A DNA stretch of 60,323 nt from Saprospiraceae bacterium (GCA_029263015.1 JAJCYI010000176.1:1-60323), one strand, 5' to 3'; shown: positions 1 to 7,994, counted from the first letter of the stretch. The notes: generated by a model not told the origin, from the sequence alone. Program-made: numbers and translations.

Positions 1-4
1 GGGT

Positions 5-65
5 GGGGGGGGGGGGGGTTTATTTTTCACCGCTGGGGTGCGCTGACCCACCGAAAAATTAAACC
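5..65. repeat. 14-nt poly-G run and adjoining imperfect palindrome
   Basis: Positions 5-18 are an uninterrupted run of G. Positions 17-65 form an imperfect palindrome: GGTTTA-TTTTTC on the left and GAAAAATTAAACC on the right, around a GC-rich centre. It lies just past the stop codon of the minus-strand LamG gene and could be its terminator. Because it is at the window edge, the poly-G may be a sequencing or assembly artefact. Confidence 0.4.
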
Positions 66-94
66 GCGGCGACCCCCCACCTCAGCGTTTAAAC

Positions 95-1351
95 TCACCT
101 AATCACGGTAACACTCCCCGACAATAATTCCTCAACCCCCTCACAACGGTATTGAAGTTTATAAAGGAAAACACCTGGATTCACAGGCGTATTTTTATAC
201 GAGCCATCCCATTTCTCAAGCGGATCGGTCGTTGAGAAAACAATATTCCCCCAGCGGTCATAGATGTCAAATGCGAGTATTTCACCAGCAGAAAATGGAT
301 TGCTGATGCCGTAGCGGTCGTTGAGGTTGTCCCCATTTGGCGTGAAAGCAGTCGGCAGAAAAATGTCGCCACACTCAATTGAGGCAGGATCAACAACAAT
401 GATTCGGATAGAATCAGTCTGTGTGCAGATCGAGTCTTCCATCGTGAGAATATAAGTCGTGGATACGTCAGGGGTCATAATCGGTTCAGGAATATCTGGA
501 AAATCCACACCATTAACTGGAGACCAGGAGAATAGGTCGGCACAGGTTTCAGTCAACCTCATTTGGACAGAACTACCCAAAAAGACGGTGGTGTCTTTGG
601 TGTCGTCGAACCGGAGGCCTGTGGAAATGTTGTCGGGAAAAAAATAAAGATCTTCAATTTCGGTACGCGACAATGACTTGTTGTACAAGCGTATTTCGTC
701 AATGACTCCTCTAAAGTCCCCTTCCGTTGGGCAATCGCTACTTCCGATTGATATGACACTTGAGGCTTGGGAAACCGGCACCCGTTGGCCGTTGATGGTG
801 CTCGACCTTTTTAGTTCGACGCCGTTGTGGTACAAAATTGTTTCAGGCCCTTTGCGGACTACAGCGATGTGGTGCCAGCAGGAAAAGGGTAGGTTGGCAA
901 AAAGCGAACCTGTGACGGTAGCATTTTCAATCAACTCAACTGATAGCAGTCGAGTGCCACCTGGGATGTATTTTATAGAGAAGGAACTGTCTTGGTTGCA
1001 ACCATCCTGTTTGGAAAACAAAACCTGTGGCATGGAAGAAGTATTCGATTTTTCATTCGGTTTGAAATAAAAACTCAATGTAAAATCAATGGTAGTCAGC
1101 ACGTTTTGGATGCTTGGGCCGGTCAACCAAATGTAATCATCGCCCTCGCCATCAAAATAACGGCCATTGCCAGTTGCTCCGCAAACGCATTCCAGCGTGT
1201 CGCCTGGAAATATGACGACACCTGGGTCGCCGAACTCATCTTTTATTTCACAGATTGCATTATCCATGTTGATCCAGGTAACCAGGTTTTGGGCTGTCTG
1301 TGCCGATAGCGGTACTTGGATTGCTAAAAAAAGAAAAACGATATATCTCAT
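95..1351 (-). CDS. LamG-domain secreted protein with T9SS type B (gliding-associated) C-terminal domain
   Basis: Predicted cell-surface protein of 418 residues exported by the type IX system. Residues 1-18 are a Sec signal peptide ending in LSAQ. Residues about 60-236 form a LamG/concanavalin-like fold, with YFDGEGDDYIWL near the start and the typical closing IDEIRLYNKSLS at 217-228. Residues about 255-322 look like an Ig/PKD-like linker. Residues 327-418 are the type B sorting domain, seen as PTAFTPNGDNLND at 333-345, then IYDRWGNIVF, W-DG and PVNPGVFLYKL. Family knowledge says such domains send cargo through SprA with PorP/SprF helpers, both present in this window. LamG folds often bind carbohydrate or other ligands, but the ligand here is unknown. 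It stands alone on the minus strand, divergent from uvrC. Confidence 0.88.
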   Translation of the reverse strand: MRYIVFLFLAIQVPLSAQTAQNLVTWINMDNAICEIKDEFGDPGVVIFPGDTLECVCGATGNGRYFDGEGDDYIWLTGPSIQNVLTTIDFTLSFYFKPNEKSNTSSMPQVLFSKQDGCNQDSSFSIKYIPGGTRLLSVELIENATVTGSLFANLPFSCWHHIAVVRKGPETILYHNGVELKRSSTINGQRVPVSQASSVISIGSSDCPTEGDFRGVIDEIRLYNKSLSRTEIEDLYFFPDNISTGLRFDDTKDTTVFLGSSVQMRLTETCADLFSWSPVNGVDFPDIPEPIMTPDVSTTYILTMEDSICTQTDSIRIIVVDPASIECGDIFLPTAFTPNGDNLNDRYGISNPFSAGEILAFDIYDRWGNIVFSTTDPLEKWDGSYKNTPVNPGVFLYKLQYRCEGVEELLSGSVTVIR

Positions 1352-1369
1352 CTTGCTGGTAGGGAATAA

Positions 1370-1414
1370 GTAAAAAGTAAAAAGGACAAAGTAAAAAGGA
1401 CAAAGTAAAAAGTG
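1370..1414. repeat. 7-nt-period tandem repeat (GTAAAAA / GGACAAA)
   Basis: Units run GTAAAAA, GTAAAAA, GGACAAA, GTAAAAA, GGACAAA, GTAAAAA and then break. The 7-nt period is shared by other repeats in this window, such as GAGAATT inside rsmA and GATTAGT after tatC, ruvA and the giant adhesin. Confidence 0.75.
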
Positions 1415-1576
1415 GGGCGACGAAAATCAGCTGCTAACTTTCTATACTTGTACATTTTATTTTTTCCTCGTTACTGTGTTAAATTTAATGACCGCAAATG
1501 TAAACGGTAAATGGTGAATCAGTTCAAACAATTTTTAAATGCTCTAAACGATTTCCAGCATAGCTTATTTTAGATG

Positions 1577-1609
1577 TTGTAAAATGCCAGGCAACAATGA
1601 CTATTTTTG
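1577..1609 (+). promoter_or_regulatory. uvrC promoter (TTG-N22-TATTTTTG)
   Basis: TTG at 1577-1579 and TATTTTTG at 1602-1609 match the Bacteroidota -33/-7 pattern with a 22-nt spacer. Transcription would begin near 1615, which rules out the upstream TTG at 1607 as the uvrC start. Confidence 0.6.
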
Positions 1610-1610
1610 C

Positions 1611-1667
1611 ACGGTGGACGGCAGTTGGCAGCCCAAGCAGTATCGTTTGCCGTGAGCCGTCCACCGT
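1611..1667 (+). repeat. 12-bp inverted repeat in the uvrC leader
   Basis: ACGGTGGACGGC at 1611-1622 and its exact complement GCCGTCCACCGT at 1656-1667 would form a hairpin at the very 5' end of the predicted uvrC mRNA. The function is unknown; it may protect the 5' end or be an intergenic repeat. Confidence 0.65.
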
Positions 1668-1687
1668 TTATCGTCCGCCGTGAAAGA

Positions 1688-3493
1688 ATGACCAACAAAG
1701 ACTACCAACAACTCATGCCCAATTGGCCGAAAGAGCCTGGCGTTTACCGCTTTATCAATGCGGAGGATACTGTCTTATATGTTGGTAAGGCTAAAAACCT
1801 GAAAAACCGCCTCTCTTCCTATTTCGGTTCTACCAAAGGCATGGCCTTCAAAACGAGGGTGATGGTGAAACATGCCGTCCGGATCGAAATGACTATTGTG
1901 GAAACGGAGACCGATGCCCTGCTGCTCGAAAGTTCACTCATCAAACGCCTGCAACCGCCGTACAATGTGATGCTCAAGGACGGCAAGAGTTACAGTTATA
2001 TATGTATAAAAAATGAACGGTTTCCGAGGGTGTTCATTACAAGGCGGGTGGTTCGGGATGGCTCGGTTTACTTTGGGCCTTATACTTCGAGGGGGCGGGT
2101 GAAAACGATTTTGGATTTGATAAAATCGCTGTTTCCGCTGCGCACGTGTAATTATTTTTTATCAGAAGAAAACATTGCAAAAGGCAAGTTCAAGATCTGT
2201 CTGGAGTACCATATCAAAAACTGCGAAGCACCATGCGAGGGTCTTGAAACAGAAGAAAGTTACAATCAAAAGGTTGATCAGATCAAGAATATACTAAAAG
2301 GGAATTTTGGCTCGGTGAAAAAACATTTCCAGGAACTAATGGTCAAACATGCCGAAAACCTCGCTTTTGAAAAAGCCCAACAGATCAAGGATCGGCTCAC
2401 TGCATTTGAGGACTACCAGAGCAAAAGCACCGTGGTCAGCACGACCATCCGCGATGTAGATGTTTTCTCCATCGCCAGCGACGACAAGCATGCTTATGTG
2501 AACTACATCAAAGTGGTGAATGGAGCCATCATCAATGCTTATGTGCAGGAAATGGTAAAAAACCTCGATGACAACGAGCAGGATTTGTTGGCTTATGTCA
2601 TCCCAGAATTGCGTCAACGTTTCGATAGTATTGCTTCTGAAATCATCCTGCCGTTTCAGGTCGAAATGGCCGAAAAAGACGTGGTACAGACCATTCCTAA
2701 AATTGGCGATAAGAAGAGGCTGCTCGACCTGTCGGAGAAAAATGTAAAATTTTTCCTGCTCTTGAAAAAGAAAGAAGCCATCTCGAAAACCAATAAACAA
2801 ACTCCTGCCGAGCGCATCCTCCGCACCATGCAAAGCGACCTGAACATGGCGGAAGTGCCGCTCCACATCGAGTGTTTTGACAATTCGAACATGCAGGGCA
2901 GTTACCCAGTTTCCTCCTGTGTTGTTTTCAAAAATGCCAAACCCAGCAAAAAGGATTATCGACATTACAACATCAAGACCGTCGTTGGGCCTGATGATTT
3001 TGCTTCCATGGAGGAGGTCGTGTACCGCCGCTACCGCCGCCTGCTGCAGGAAGGCGAGCCGCTGCCACAGCTCATCATTATTGATGGGGGTAAAGGCCAG
3101 CTCAGCTCTGCCGTGAAAAGCCTGAAAATTCTTGGCATCCTCGAAAAAGTAACCATAGTGGGCATCGCCAAACGGCTGGAAGAGATATTTTTTCCCGGCG
3201 ATTCCGTACCTGTTTATATCAACAAAAAATCGGAAAGCCTCAAGGTCATCCAACAAGCCCGAAATGAGGCGCACCGTTTTGCCATCACCTTCCACCGTAA
3301 CAAACGCTCTCAGGATTTTACCAAAACAGAACTGGAAGACATCCCCGGCATCGGCGAAAAAACGGCGGCCAAGCTATTGAAGCATTTTGGCTCGGTAAAA
3401 AAACTGCGGGATGCGGAGAAGGAAGAAGTTGAAAAAGTGATCGGGAAAGCAGCGACGGGGAAGGTTTGGATTTATTTTGGAAAGGGGGAGTAG
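1688..3493 (+). CDS. uvrC: Excinuclease ABC subunit C
   Basis: Nucleotide-excision repair nuclease that joins the UvrB-DNA complex and cuts on both sides of a lesion. The 601-residue protein starts at ATG 1688 with MTNKDYQQL. The N-terminus is a GIY-YIG nuclease domain (PGVYRF, then LYVGKAKNLKNRL). The middle has the UvrB-contacting region, followed by the second, RNase H-like nuclease domain (HIECFDNSNMQGSYPVSS and IIIDGGKGQLSSA). The C-terminus has helix-hairpin-helix motifs (DIPGIGEKTAAKLLKHFGS). Length and domain order are normal. A TTG at 1607 in the same frame lies inside the promoter -7 element and would add 27 residues translated from repeat-like DNA, so it was not used. Downstream lie T9SS cargo genes unrelated to repair. 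Confidence 0.97.
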   Translation: MTNKDYQQLMPNWPKEPGVYRFINAEDTVLYVGKAKNLKNRLSSYFGSTKGMAFKTRVMVKHAVRIEMTIVETETDALLLESSLIKRLQPPYNVMLKDGKSYSYICIKNERFPRVFITRRVVRDGSVYFGPYTSRGRVKTILDLIKSLFPLRTCNYFLSEENIAKGKFKICLEYHIKNCEAPCEGLETEESYNQKVDQIKNILKGNFGSVKKHFQELMVKHAENLAFEKAQQIKDRLTAFEDYQSKSTVVSTTIRDVDVFSIASDDKHAYVNYIKVVNGAIINAYVQEMVKNLDDNEQDLLAYVIPELRQRFDSIASEIILPFQVEMAEKDVVQTIPKIGDKKRLLDLSEKNVKFFLLLKKKEAISKTNKQTPAERILRTMQSDLNMAEVPLHIECFDNSNMQGSYPVSSCVVFKNAKPSKKDYRHYNIKTVVGPDDFASMEEVVYRRYRRLLQEGEPLPQLIIIDGGKGQLSSAVKSLKILGILEKVTIVGIAKRLEEIFFPGDSVPVYINKKSESLKVIQQARNEAHRFAITFHRNKRSQDFTKTELEDIPGIGEKTAAKLLKHFGSVKKLRDAEKEEVEKVIGKAATGKVWIYFGKGE

Positions 3494-3513
3494 GGTGTTT
3501 TGCAAGGGAGCTT

Positions 3514-3543
3514 TTTGTGCCTTATTCTTTCTTCCTATCTTGG
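3514..3543 (+). promoter_or_regulatory. Probable promoter of first type A cargo gene
   Basis: TTTG at 3514-3517 and TATCTTGG at 3536-3543 (seven of eight matches to TAnnTTTG) are separated by 18 nt. Transcription would start about 60 nt before ATG 3608. Confidence 0.4.
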
Positions 3544-3607
3544 TTGCAATTATGTAAAAGCATGGCCATGATTTTTTAGAACTCAAAATCAATTCAAAAA
3601 ACCATTT

Positions 3608-5116
3608 ATGAAGTCCCTCATCATTGTAATATTCAGTTTTTCCGTACTCAGCGGTTTTTCCCAAAAAGAAGATAATATATGGTTAATGGGCGGGATATTT
3701 GGCCCAGACAGCCTAAAAGCCACGTCTGTTATAGAATTCACGGATGTTGATCCAGAGAAGAGCCTGAAGTACAAGTTCATCGGCTTTAGCGAGACCAACA
3801 CCAATATTTCCGATCCGGAAGGCAACCTGTTATTGTATTCGAACGGGGTAAACCTGTACAATTCGGAAGATGAAATAATAGAAAATGGAGAGGAATTCCA
3901 TCCTTCAACTACTTGGACATTGGGGTATCCTGCCATCCAAGGTGCGTTGATATTTCCCTATCCAAGTCATCCGAACCAGTTCTTCTTCACCTTGTGCGAT
4001 GAGGTATTCTTCCAGAACAATGGCTGGAACACGGTTGGTTGCAGTCCGTTGACCTATTCCATTATTGACCTGAACATAGGTCAGGGAATGGTAACTGAAA
4101 AGAAAACCGTGTTGACCACCGACACCCTGCAATTTGGCCAACTGTCGGGCATACAGCATGGCAACGGCCGGGACTGGTGGCTGGTCAGTGCCCCTACTAA
4201 CGATACCAACCGTTTCCATAAGTTCCTGGTCTCGCCAGAGGGTATTTCCCTGCACGACGTGCAGTACGTGGGCAAAACGTTCAACCCAGGCCTCGGACAG
4301 GTGGCCGTCTCGCCCGACGGGGAAATGATCGCCTATTACAATTGGTTCGGGATCATCGGACTGGACCTCAAGCTGAGCGTTGACCTGTACGATTTCGACC
4401 GCTGTTCGGGGCAGATGGGCAACCACCTCCAGATGGTCTTTGAAGATGACGGTGCCACGGGCGGCATCGCCTTTTCCCCAAATTCAAAGATATTATACGT
4501 GTCCGACCGCTTTGAGATATACCAGTTCGACCTGGAGGCATCGGACATCATGGCCTCCAGGACCGTCGTGGCGGTACAGGACGGCTTCCTCGACGAGGCG
4601 GGCCAGCCCTCCACCTTCTCCCTGATGAAACTGGCTCCCGACGGGAAGATTTATATAGCGGCCACCACGCTCGGTACCCGCTACATGCACGTGATCGAAC
4701 AGCCCGACTCCCTTGGCCTGGCCTGTGATGTGCAACAGCACAGTTTCCTGCTGCCCACCTTCAATTACCGCTCCTTGCCGCACCACCCCGTGTTCCGTCT
4801 TGGCACGATGGAGGGCAGCCCCTGTGACACCATCACTTCCACGGCCACTTCGGAAATAGGGGACGGTTTTTCATTCAAGGTTTTCCCCAACCCGACAAGC
4901 GGGACGTTTTCTGTGGAATACGAACTGCCTTTCGGCCAAAATACCGAGTGGGCCTTGTCCGATGCACTAGGTCGTGAAGTATGGAGGGAAACACTGCCTG
5001 TGGGTGCAAAAAGCCATAGTATTTCGCTGACAGGATTGAGAGAAGGCCTGTACCTGTACCAAGTTGTGTCAGGAGGGCAATGGCGGGCCGGTGGCAAGTT
5101 GTTGTTGCGTTATTGA
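3608..5116 (+). CDS. Secreted beta-propeller-like protein with T9SS type A sorting domain
   Basis: Predicted exported protein of 502 residues of unknown substrate. It begins with a signal peptide (MKSLIIVIFSFSVLSGFSQ). The body has repeated propeller-like blades: SPDGEMIAYYN, FSPNSKILYVSDR and LAPDGKIYIAA, each preceded by a strand-rich stretch, as in WD40/PD40 folds. The last 80 or so residues are a type A sorting domain, from FKVFPNPTSGTFSVEY through the GLREGLYLYQV motif to GGKLLLRY. Type A domains are cleaved after passage through the T9SS, and the protein is often tethered to A-LPS. It is the first of three cargo genes in the same direction between uvrC and rsmA. The central part uses more G/C than either end, so mosaic ancestry is possible. 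Confidence 0.85.
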   Translation: MKSLIIVIFSFSVLSGFSQKEDNIWLMGGIFGPDSLKATSVIEFTDVDPEKSLKYKFIGFSETNTNISDPEGNLLLYSNGVNLYNSEDEIIENGEEFHPSTTWTLGYPAIQGALIFPYPSHPNQFFFTLCDEVFFQNNGWNTVGCSPLTYSIIDLNIGQGMVTEKKTVLTTDTLQFGQLSGIQHGNGRDWWLVSAPTNDTNRFHKFLVSPEGISLHDVQYVGKTFNPGLGQVAVSPDGEMIAYYNWFGIIGLDLKLSVDLYDFDRCSGQMGNHLQMVFEDDGATGGIAFSPNSKILYVSDRFEIYQFDLEASDIMASRTVVAVQDGFLDEAGQPSTFSLMKLAPDGKIYIAATTLGTRYMHVIEQPDSLGLACDVQQHSFLLPTFNYRSLPHHPVFRLGTMEGSPCDTITSTATSEIGDGFSFKVFPNPTSGTFSVEYELPFGQNTEWALSDALGREVWRETLPVGAKSHSISLTGLREGLYLYQVVSGGQWRAGGKLLLRY

Positions 5117-5133
5117 TTTAAGAAAACAAAAAC

Positions 5134-5152
5134 CAAAGCTAAATAGGCTTTG
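5134..5152 (+). terminator. Weak terminator-like hairpin
   Basis: CAAAGC and GCTTTG form a 6-bp stem 18 nt after the stop codon, followed by a few T. It overlaps the -33 element proposed for the next gene, so either reading is weak. Confidence 0.35.
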
Positions 5153-5180
5153 TTTGAACCCAATCACCACAATATTTTCG
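5149..5180 (+). promoter_or_regulatory. Possible promoter of second cargo gene
   Basis: TTTG at 5149-5152 and TATTTTCG at 5173-5180 (seven of eight consensus bases) lie 20 nt apart. The transcript would begin only a few bases before ATG 5191, giving an almost leaderless mRNA. Confidence 0.35.
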
Positions 5181-5190
5181 AACTTATAAA

Positions 5191-6639
5191 ATGAAAAATA
5201 TTATCCACATCCATATATTTATTGCATTCCTATATCTCTTTTCTGCTTCAGTAGTTCAGGGCCAAAACTGGCAATGGGACGGGACGGGTCCGGGCAATGC
5301 AGCCGCTGCTAACATGAAAGGCTTCTATTATGATTCAGTGACCAACAATACGTTCATGGCCGGGTGGTTCAAATATTTTGACGGCATCATGGTCAACGGT
5401 CTTTGCAGGTATGATGGGGAAACGGTCCACCCTGTAGGGACGGGGGCGGACAACTGTGGCAACATTGGGTGTTCAAGTTCTGGGGTAGGTGCGATCCAAA
5501 GATATAATGGCAAAATGTACTTTGGTTTTGTGCACAATTCCTTTAGTGGATTGGAGGCCAACGGTATAGTTGCATGGGATGGTTTGTCATTTAGCCCTTT
5601 GGGGGAAGGCTTAAGGAATCTAAATGGCGACCCATGGGCCGGGGCGACAGAAATAGCTGTTTTTCAAGGCGATTTATATGCTTCTGGGCCTTTTGAACTT
5701 GCAGGAAGCGACACCACTTACAACATAGCCCGTTGGGACGGGGAACAATGGCATAAGGTGGGACACCCCTTTTACCACCCGCCACTACCCCCTCCCGGTC
5801 TTTGGGCACTCAAAGTTTTTGAGGGCAAGCTATATGTTGGGGGCAAATTTGCTGATACGCCGGGACATTACGTGAACGTGGCAAGGTACGACGGGGAAAC
5901 CTGGGAAACAGTCGGAGGGGGCATAAAGGGGGCATGGGGGAGTATTGATTTTTTTGAGGTATACAAAGGCGAGCTGTATATCTGCGGGCCTTTCCGGGAA
6001 ACGGAGGGCAACGCCGGCAACAAGATCATGAAGCTCGTCGGCGATGAATGGGTGGATGTCGGGGGGAGTGTGCCCAACCCTTTGTACAAGGTCCAGCACA
6101 TGACCGAGTTCGATGACAAGCTATATGCCGTGGGCATCTTCAACGAGGTGGGCAGCGACAACCTGCCTGCCAACAATATAGCTACTTGGGACGGTCAGCA
6201 ATGGTGCGGCCTGGGGAGCCAGTTCGACAACATTGTTACACGGGTCGGCTATTGGCAGGACAAGCTGTTTATCGCCGGCGGCTTTAAGACCATCGACAAT
6301 GATTCGATCAATGAATTTGCCGAATGGAAAGGCGGGGATTTTGTGGATACCTGTGGAATGGTTTTTACTTCAGCCGGAATGGAAATCAAGCCTGAAATTC
6401 AGATAAAGGTCTATCCCAATCCTGTTCAGGAACGAATAAACATTGTCTTTGGTGACTACTTTCCAAAAAACGCAAGTGTTTCGCTATATGATACCTTTGG
6501 CCAAATACACATGAAACAGAATTTGCAAACAGGCTGGAACATCCTGCACTTGGAAGGCCTGCAAGCAGGACTTTATTTCTATGAAATACGGGAAGGGGAT
6601 GTGCTGCTGAAAAGCGGGAAGCTGGTGAAGGTGGAGTGA
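5191..6639 (+). CDS. Secreted WDG-repeat protein with T9SS type A sorting domain
   Basis: Predicted surface or secreted protein of 482 residues. The signal peptide is residues 1-25, ending VVQGQ. The body carries about six repeats of the form [R/T]-[W/Y]-D-G-x-x-[W/V]-x-x-[V/L]-G, for example IARWDGEQWHKVG, VARYDGETWETVG and IATWDGQQWCGLG. These repeats are consistent with a Kelch-like beta-propeller. The C-terminal type A domain starts near IKVYPNPVQERINIVF and ends GLYFYEIREG-LLKSGKLVKVE. This sorting domain closely resembles that of the cargo gene at 8040 (both end LLKSGKLVKV), so the two are probably paralogous at least at the C-terminus. No catalytic motif was recognised; adhesion or polymer binding is a guess. 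Confidence 0.85.
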   Translation: MKNIIHIHIFIAFLYLFSASVVQGQNWQWDGTGPGNAAAANMKGFYYDSVTNNTFMAGWFKYFDGIMVNGLCRYDGETVHPVGTGADNCGNIGCSSSGVGAIQRYNGKMYFGFVHNSFSGLEANGIVAWDGLSFSPLGEGLRNLNGDPWAGATEIAVFQGDLYASGPFELAGSDTTYNIARWDGEQWHKVGHPFYHPPLPPPGLWALKVFEGKLYVGGKFADTPGHYVNVARYDGETWETVGGGIKGAWGSIDFFEVYKGELYICGPFRETEGNAGNKIMKLVGDEWVDVGGSVPNPLYKVQHMTEFDDKLYAVGIFNEVGSDNLPANNIATWDGQQWCGLGSQFDNIVTRVGYWQDKLFIAGGFKTIDNDSINEFAEWKGGDFVDTCGMVFTSAGMEIKPEIQIKVYPNPVQERINIVFGDYFPKNASVSLYDTFGQIHMKQNLQTGWNILHLEGLQAGLYFYEIREGDVLLKSGKLVKVE

Positions 6640-6768
6640 GGAAAAATGGCAAGGCAAACCTTTAGCTTGCCAAAACGAGGGAAACTAAAGACATCGCTGC
6701 AAACCCGAGTATTTCCCTTATGTTTAACCCCAAAACGGCGGTGATATTGAACTGATGACATTTCGGTC

Positions 6769-6801
6769 AGACCTGACAGGTTTGCCAAACCTGTCAGGTC
6801 T
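6769..6801. repeat. REP-like perfect palindrome, 15-bp arms
   Basis: AGACCTGACAGGTTT at 6769-6783, loop GCC, then the exact complement AAACCTGTCAGGTCT to 6801. It lies in the 249-bp gap after the second cargo gene. The T-run after it is short, so it looks more like a REP-type repeat than a dedicated terminator, although it could act as one. Confidence 0.7.
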
Positions 6802-6888
6802 TTCGCCTGGCAAACGATATGTAAGTATCAGTAAAAAAGTACCGCTACCCTGAAAACAATTCGCCGGACATTCAAAAACAATTCAACT

Positions 6889-7674
6889 ATGAAATCGATC
6901 TTTTATTCACTGTTGCTCTCAATAATACTTGCTGGGTGTTCCAATGGAGCGAAACAAGAACCTACCGAAACGGCCAATGTGAAAAATGAAGTCATTGTTT
7001 TGGGGATGATCCACAGTGGGCACCTGGAGCAGGAGGAATACGGTCTCGAAGTATTGACTACGCTGGTTCAAAAAATCGACCCGGACTTCATCTTGGCTGA
7101 AATCCCCCCAGACAGATTCCCAGCAGCTTTACAAGAATTTAATGAAAAAGACACGATCACCGAAGCGCGGGTAAAACGGTTCCCAGAATATGTAGACGTG
7201 ATTTTCCCATTGACAAAAACCATGGATTTTAAAATTATTCCCACTGCTGGATGGACAAAAGAAATGTCGGATGCGAGGAACAAAAAACTAAAAGAAATAA
7301 GCAAGGACAACACGAGGGCCAAGGAATGGGCGCAACTTACGGAGGCCACTGAAAAATCTGATTCCCTGATTAAAGCCACTGGTAGGGAGTTCGATCCTTT
7401 TTGGATTAATTCGGACGAATATGATCGCTTGGTGGAAATTGAACTGAGCGTTTATAATGAACTATTTAACGATGAGCTTGGGCTTGGCGGCTGGGACAAT
7501 ATTAACGAAGCCCATTTTGCCAATATCACCAAAGCGTTGGATGAAAATAAATTTCAAGGGAAAAGGATGTTGATTACTTATGGCGCAGGGCATAAGGGCT
7601 GGTTTTTGAAAAAACTAAAAATGCGGAATGACATTAAATTGTTGTCATTGTCGGAGGCTATTAAAGGGCATTAG
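6889..7674 (+). CDS. TIKI/TraB-superfamily-like lipoprotein
   Basis: Predicted lipoprotein of 261 residues with lipobox LAGC (Cys17), so anchored in an envelope membrane. The fold is suggested by the superfamily signature: a first G-x-x-H motif (GMIH, 39-42, with another His at 45), a conserved Glu at 71 in ILAEIPPDR, and a late G-x-x-H (GAGH, 232-235). TraB/PrgY, TIKI proteases, ChaN and erythromycin esterases share this pattern of paired GxxH motifs plus acidic residues binding a metal. The true activity here (peptidase, pheromone control, heme binding) cannot be told from sequence. Spacing to neighbours is large and no partner gene is evident. Its stop codon overlaps the stop of the decayed rsmA fragment on the other strand. 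Confidence 0.7.
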   Translation: MKSIFYSLLLSIILAGCSNGAKQEPTETANVKNEVIVLGMIHSGHLEQEEYGLEVLTTLVQKIDPDFILAEIPPDRFPAALQEFNEKDTITEARVKRFPEYVDVIFPLTKTMDFKIIPTAGWTKEMSDARNKKLKEISKDNTRAKEWAQLTEATEKSDSLIKATGREFDPFWINSDEYDRLVEIELSVYNELFNDELGLGGWDNINEAHFANITKALDENKFQGKRMLITYGAGHKGWFLKKLKMRNDIKLLSLSEAIKGH

Positions 7675-7780
7675 TTTCTTGCAATCTTTACCGTCAAGTC
7701 CACAAATTCCTCCACACTCAGCACTTCTGGGCGCTGCTTAAAAAATCATCTTGGAGCATTTTAGGATCACCAGTTGTGTC
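7671..7780 (-). pseudogene. Decayed copy of the rsmA 3' end
   Basis: Read on the minus strand, 7671-7739 encodes KQRPEVLSVEEFVDLT and then VKIARN-stop. This matches the C-terminus of the intact RsmA at 9580, KKRPEVLSVEEFVELT. Over about 60 aligned bases, 7 differ and one C is missing near 7739/7740, which breaks the frame. Further in, DPKMLQDDF parallels NDAEMLMNDDF before similarity fades near 7780. This is a boundary scar of a recombination or duplication at the rsmA 3' end, not a gene. Confidence 0.75.
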
Positions 7781-7816
7781 AAGTATATTCCACACAAAAT
7801 AAAACGATTGTCTTTT

Positions 7817-7906
7817 CAAGTTTAGCACCAGCGTAACTTGAAAGAAGAATACGGTGAGCTTGCGCCTGCGAACAGAATGTTGCAAGTTGCGCTGGCGCTA
7901 AACTTG
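7817..7906. repeat. Inverted pair of 24-bp repeats
   Basis: Positions 7817-7840 and 7883-7906 are inverted copies matching at 22 of 24 bases. Each half is itself partly palindromic (CAAGTT at one end, AACTTG at the other). The pair overlaps the start of the decayed sorting-domain fragment. Confidence 0.6.
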
Positions 7907-7987
7907 CAACAACGGGGAATCTATTTTGTCGAGACAAAAGGTGAAAATGGCTTTGTTCAATACAGCAAAGTTGTGATAAATCATTAA
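7826..7987 (+). pseudogene. Remnant of a T9SS type A sorting domain
   Basis: In one forward frame a short stretch reads NLQQRGIYFVETKGENGF and then VQYSKVVINH-stop (TAA 7985-7987). GIYFV followed by a short turn and a closing K-V-V-I strand is the typical end of a type A sorting domain. Upstream the frame meets TAG at 7823-7825 and there is no start or body, so only the tail of a lost cargo gene remains. The strong hairpin just after it is probably its old terminator. Confidence 0.6.
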
Positions 7988-7994
7988 CTTTGGT

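Larger units (their letters stand above)
1352..1687. other. Intergenic region between LamG gene and uvrC
   Basis: No gene seen. It holds a 7-nt-period tandem repeat at about 1370-1414 (GTAAAAA and GGACAAA units), an AT-rich stretch, the uvrC promoter and a 12-bp inverted repeat just before uvrC. Confidence 0.7.

Noticed and set aside
1370-1414. CRISPR array
   Set aside because: Units are 7 nt without spacers; the other repeats in the window are also simple tandem or inverted repeats, and no cas gene is present.
2336-3295. 319-codon open frame on the strand opposite uvrC
   Set aside because: It is the mirror frame of a well-supported gene, has no family features, and its composition (runs of Phe, His, Leu) is that of an antisense frame.
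3905-4426. 173-codon antisense frame in the first cargo gene
   Set aside because: The forward frame has a signal peptide and sorting domain; the antisense frame has neither.
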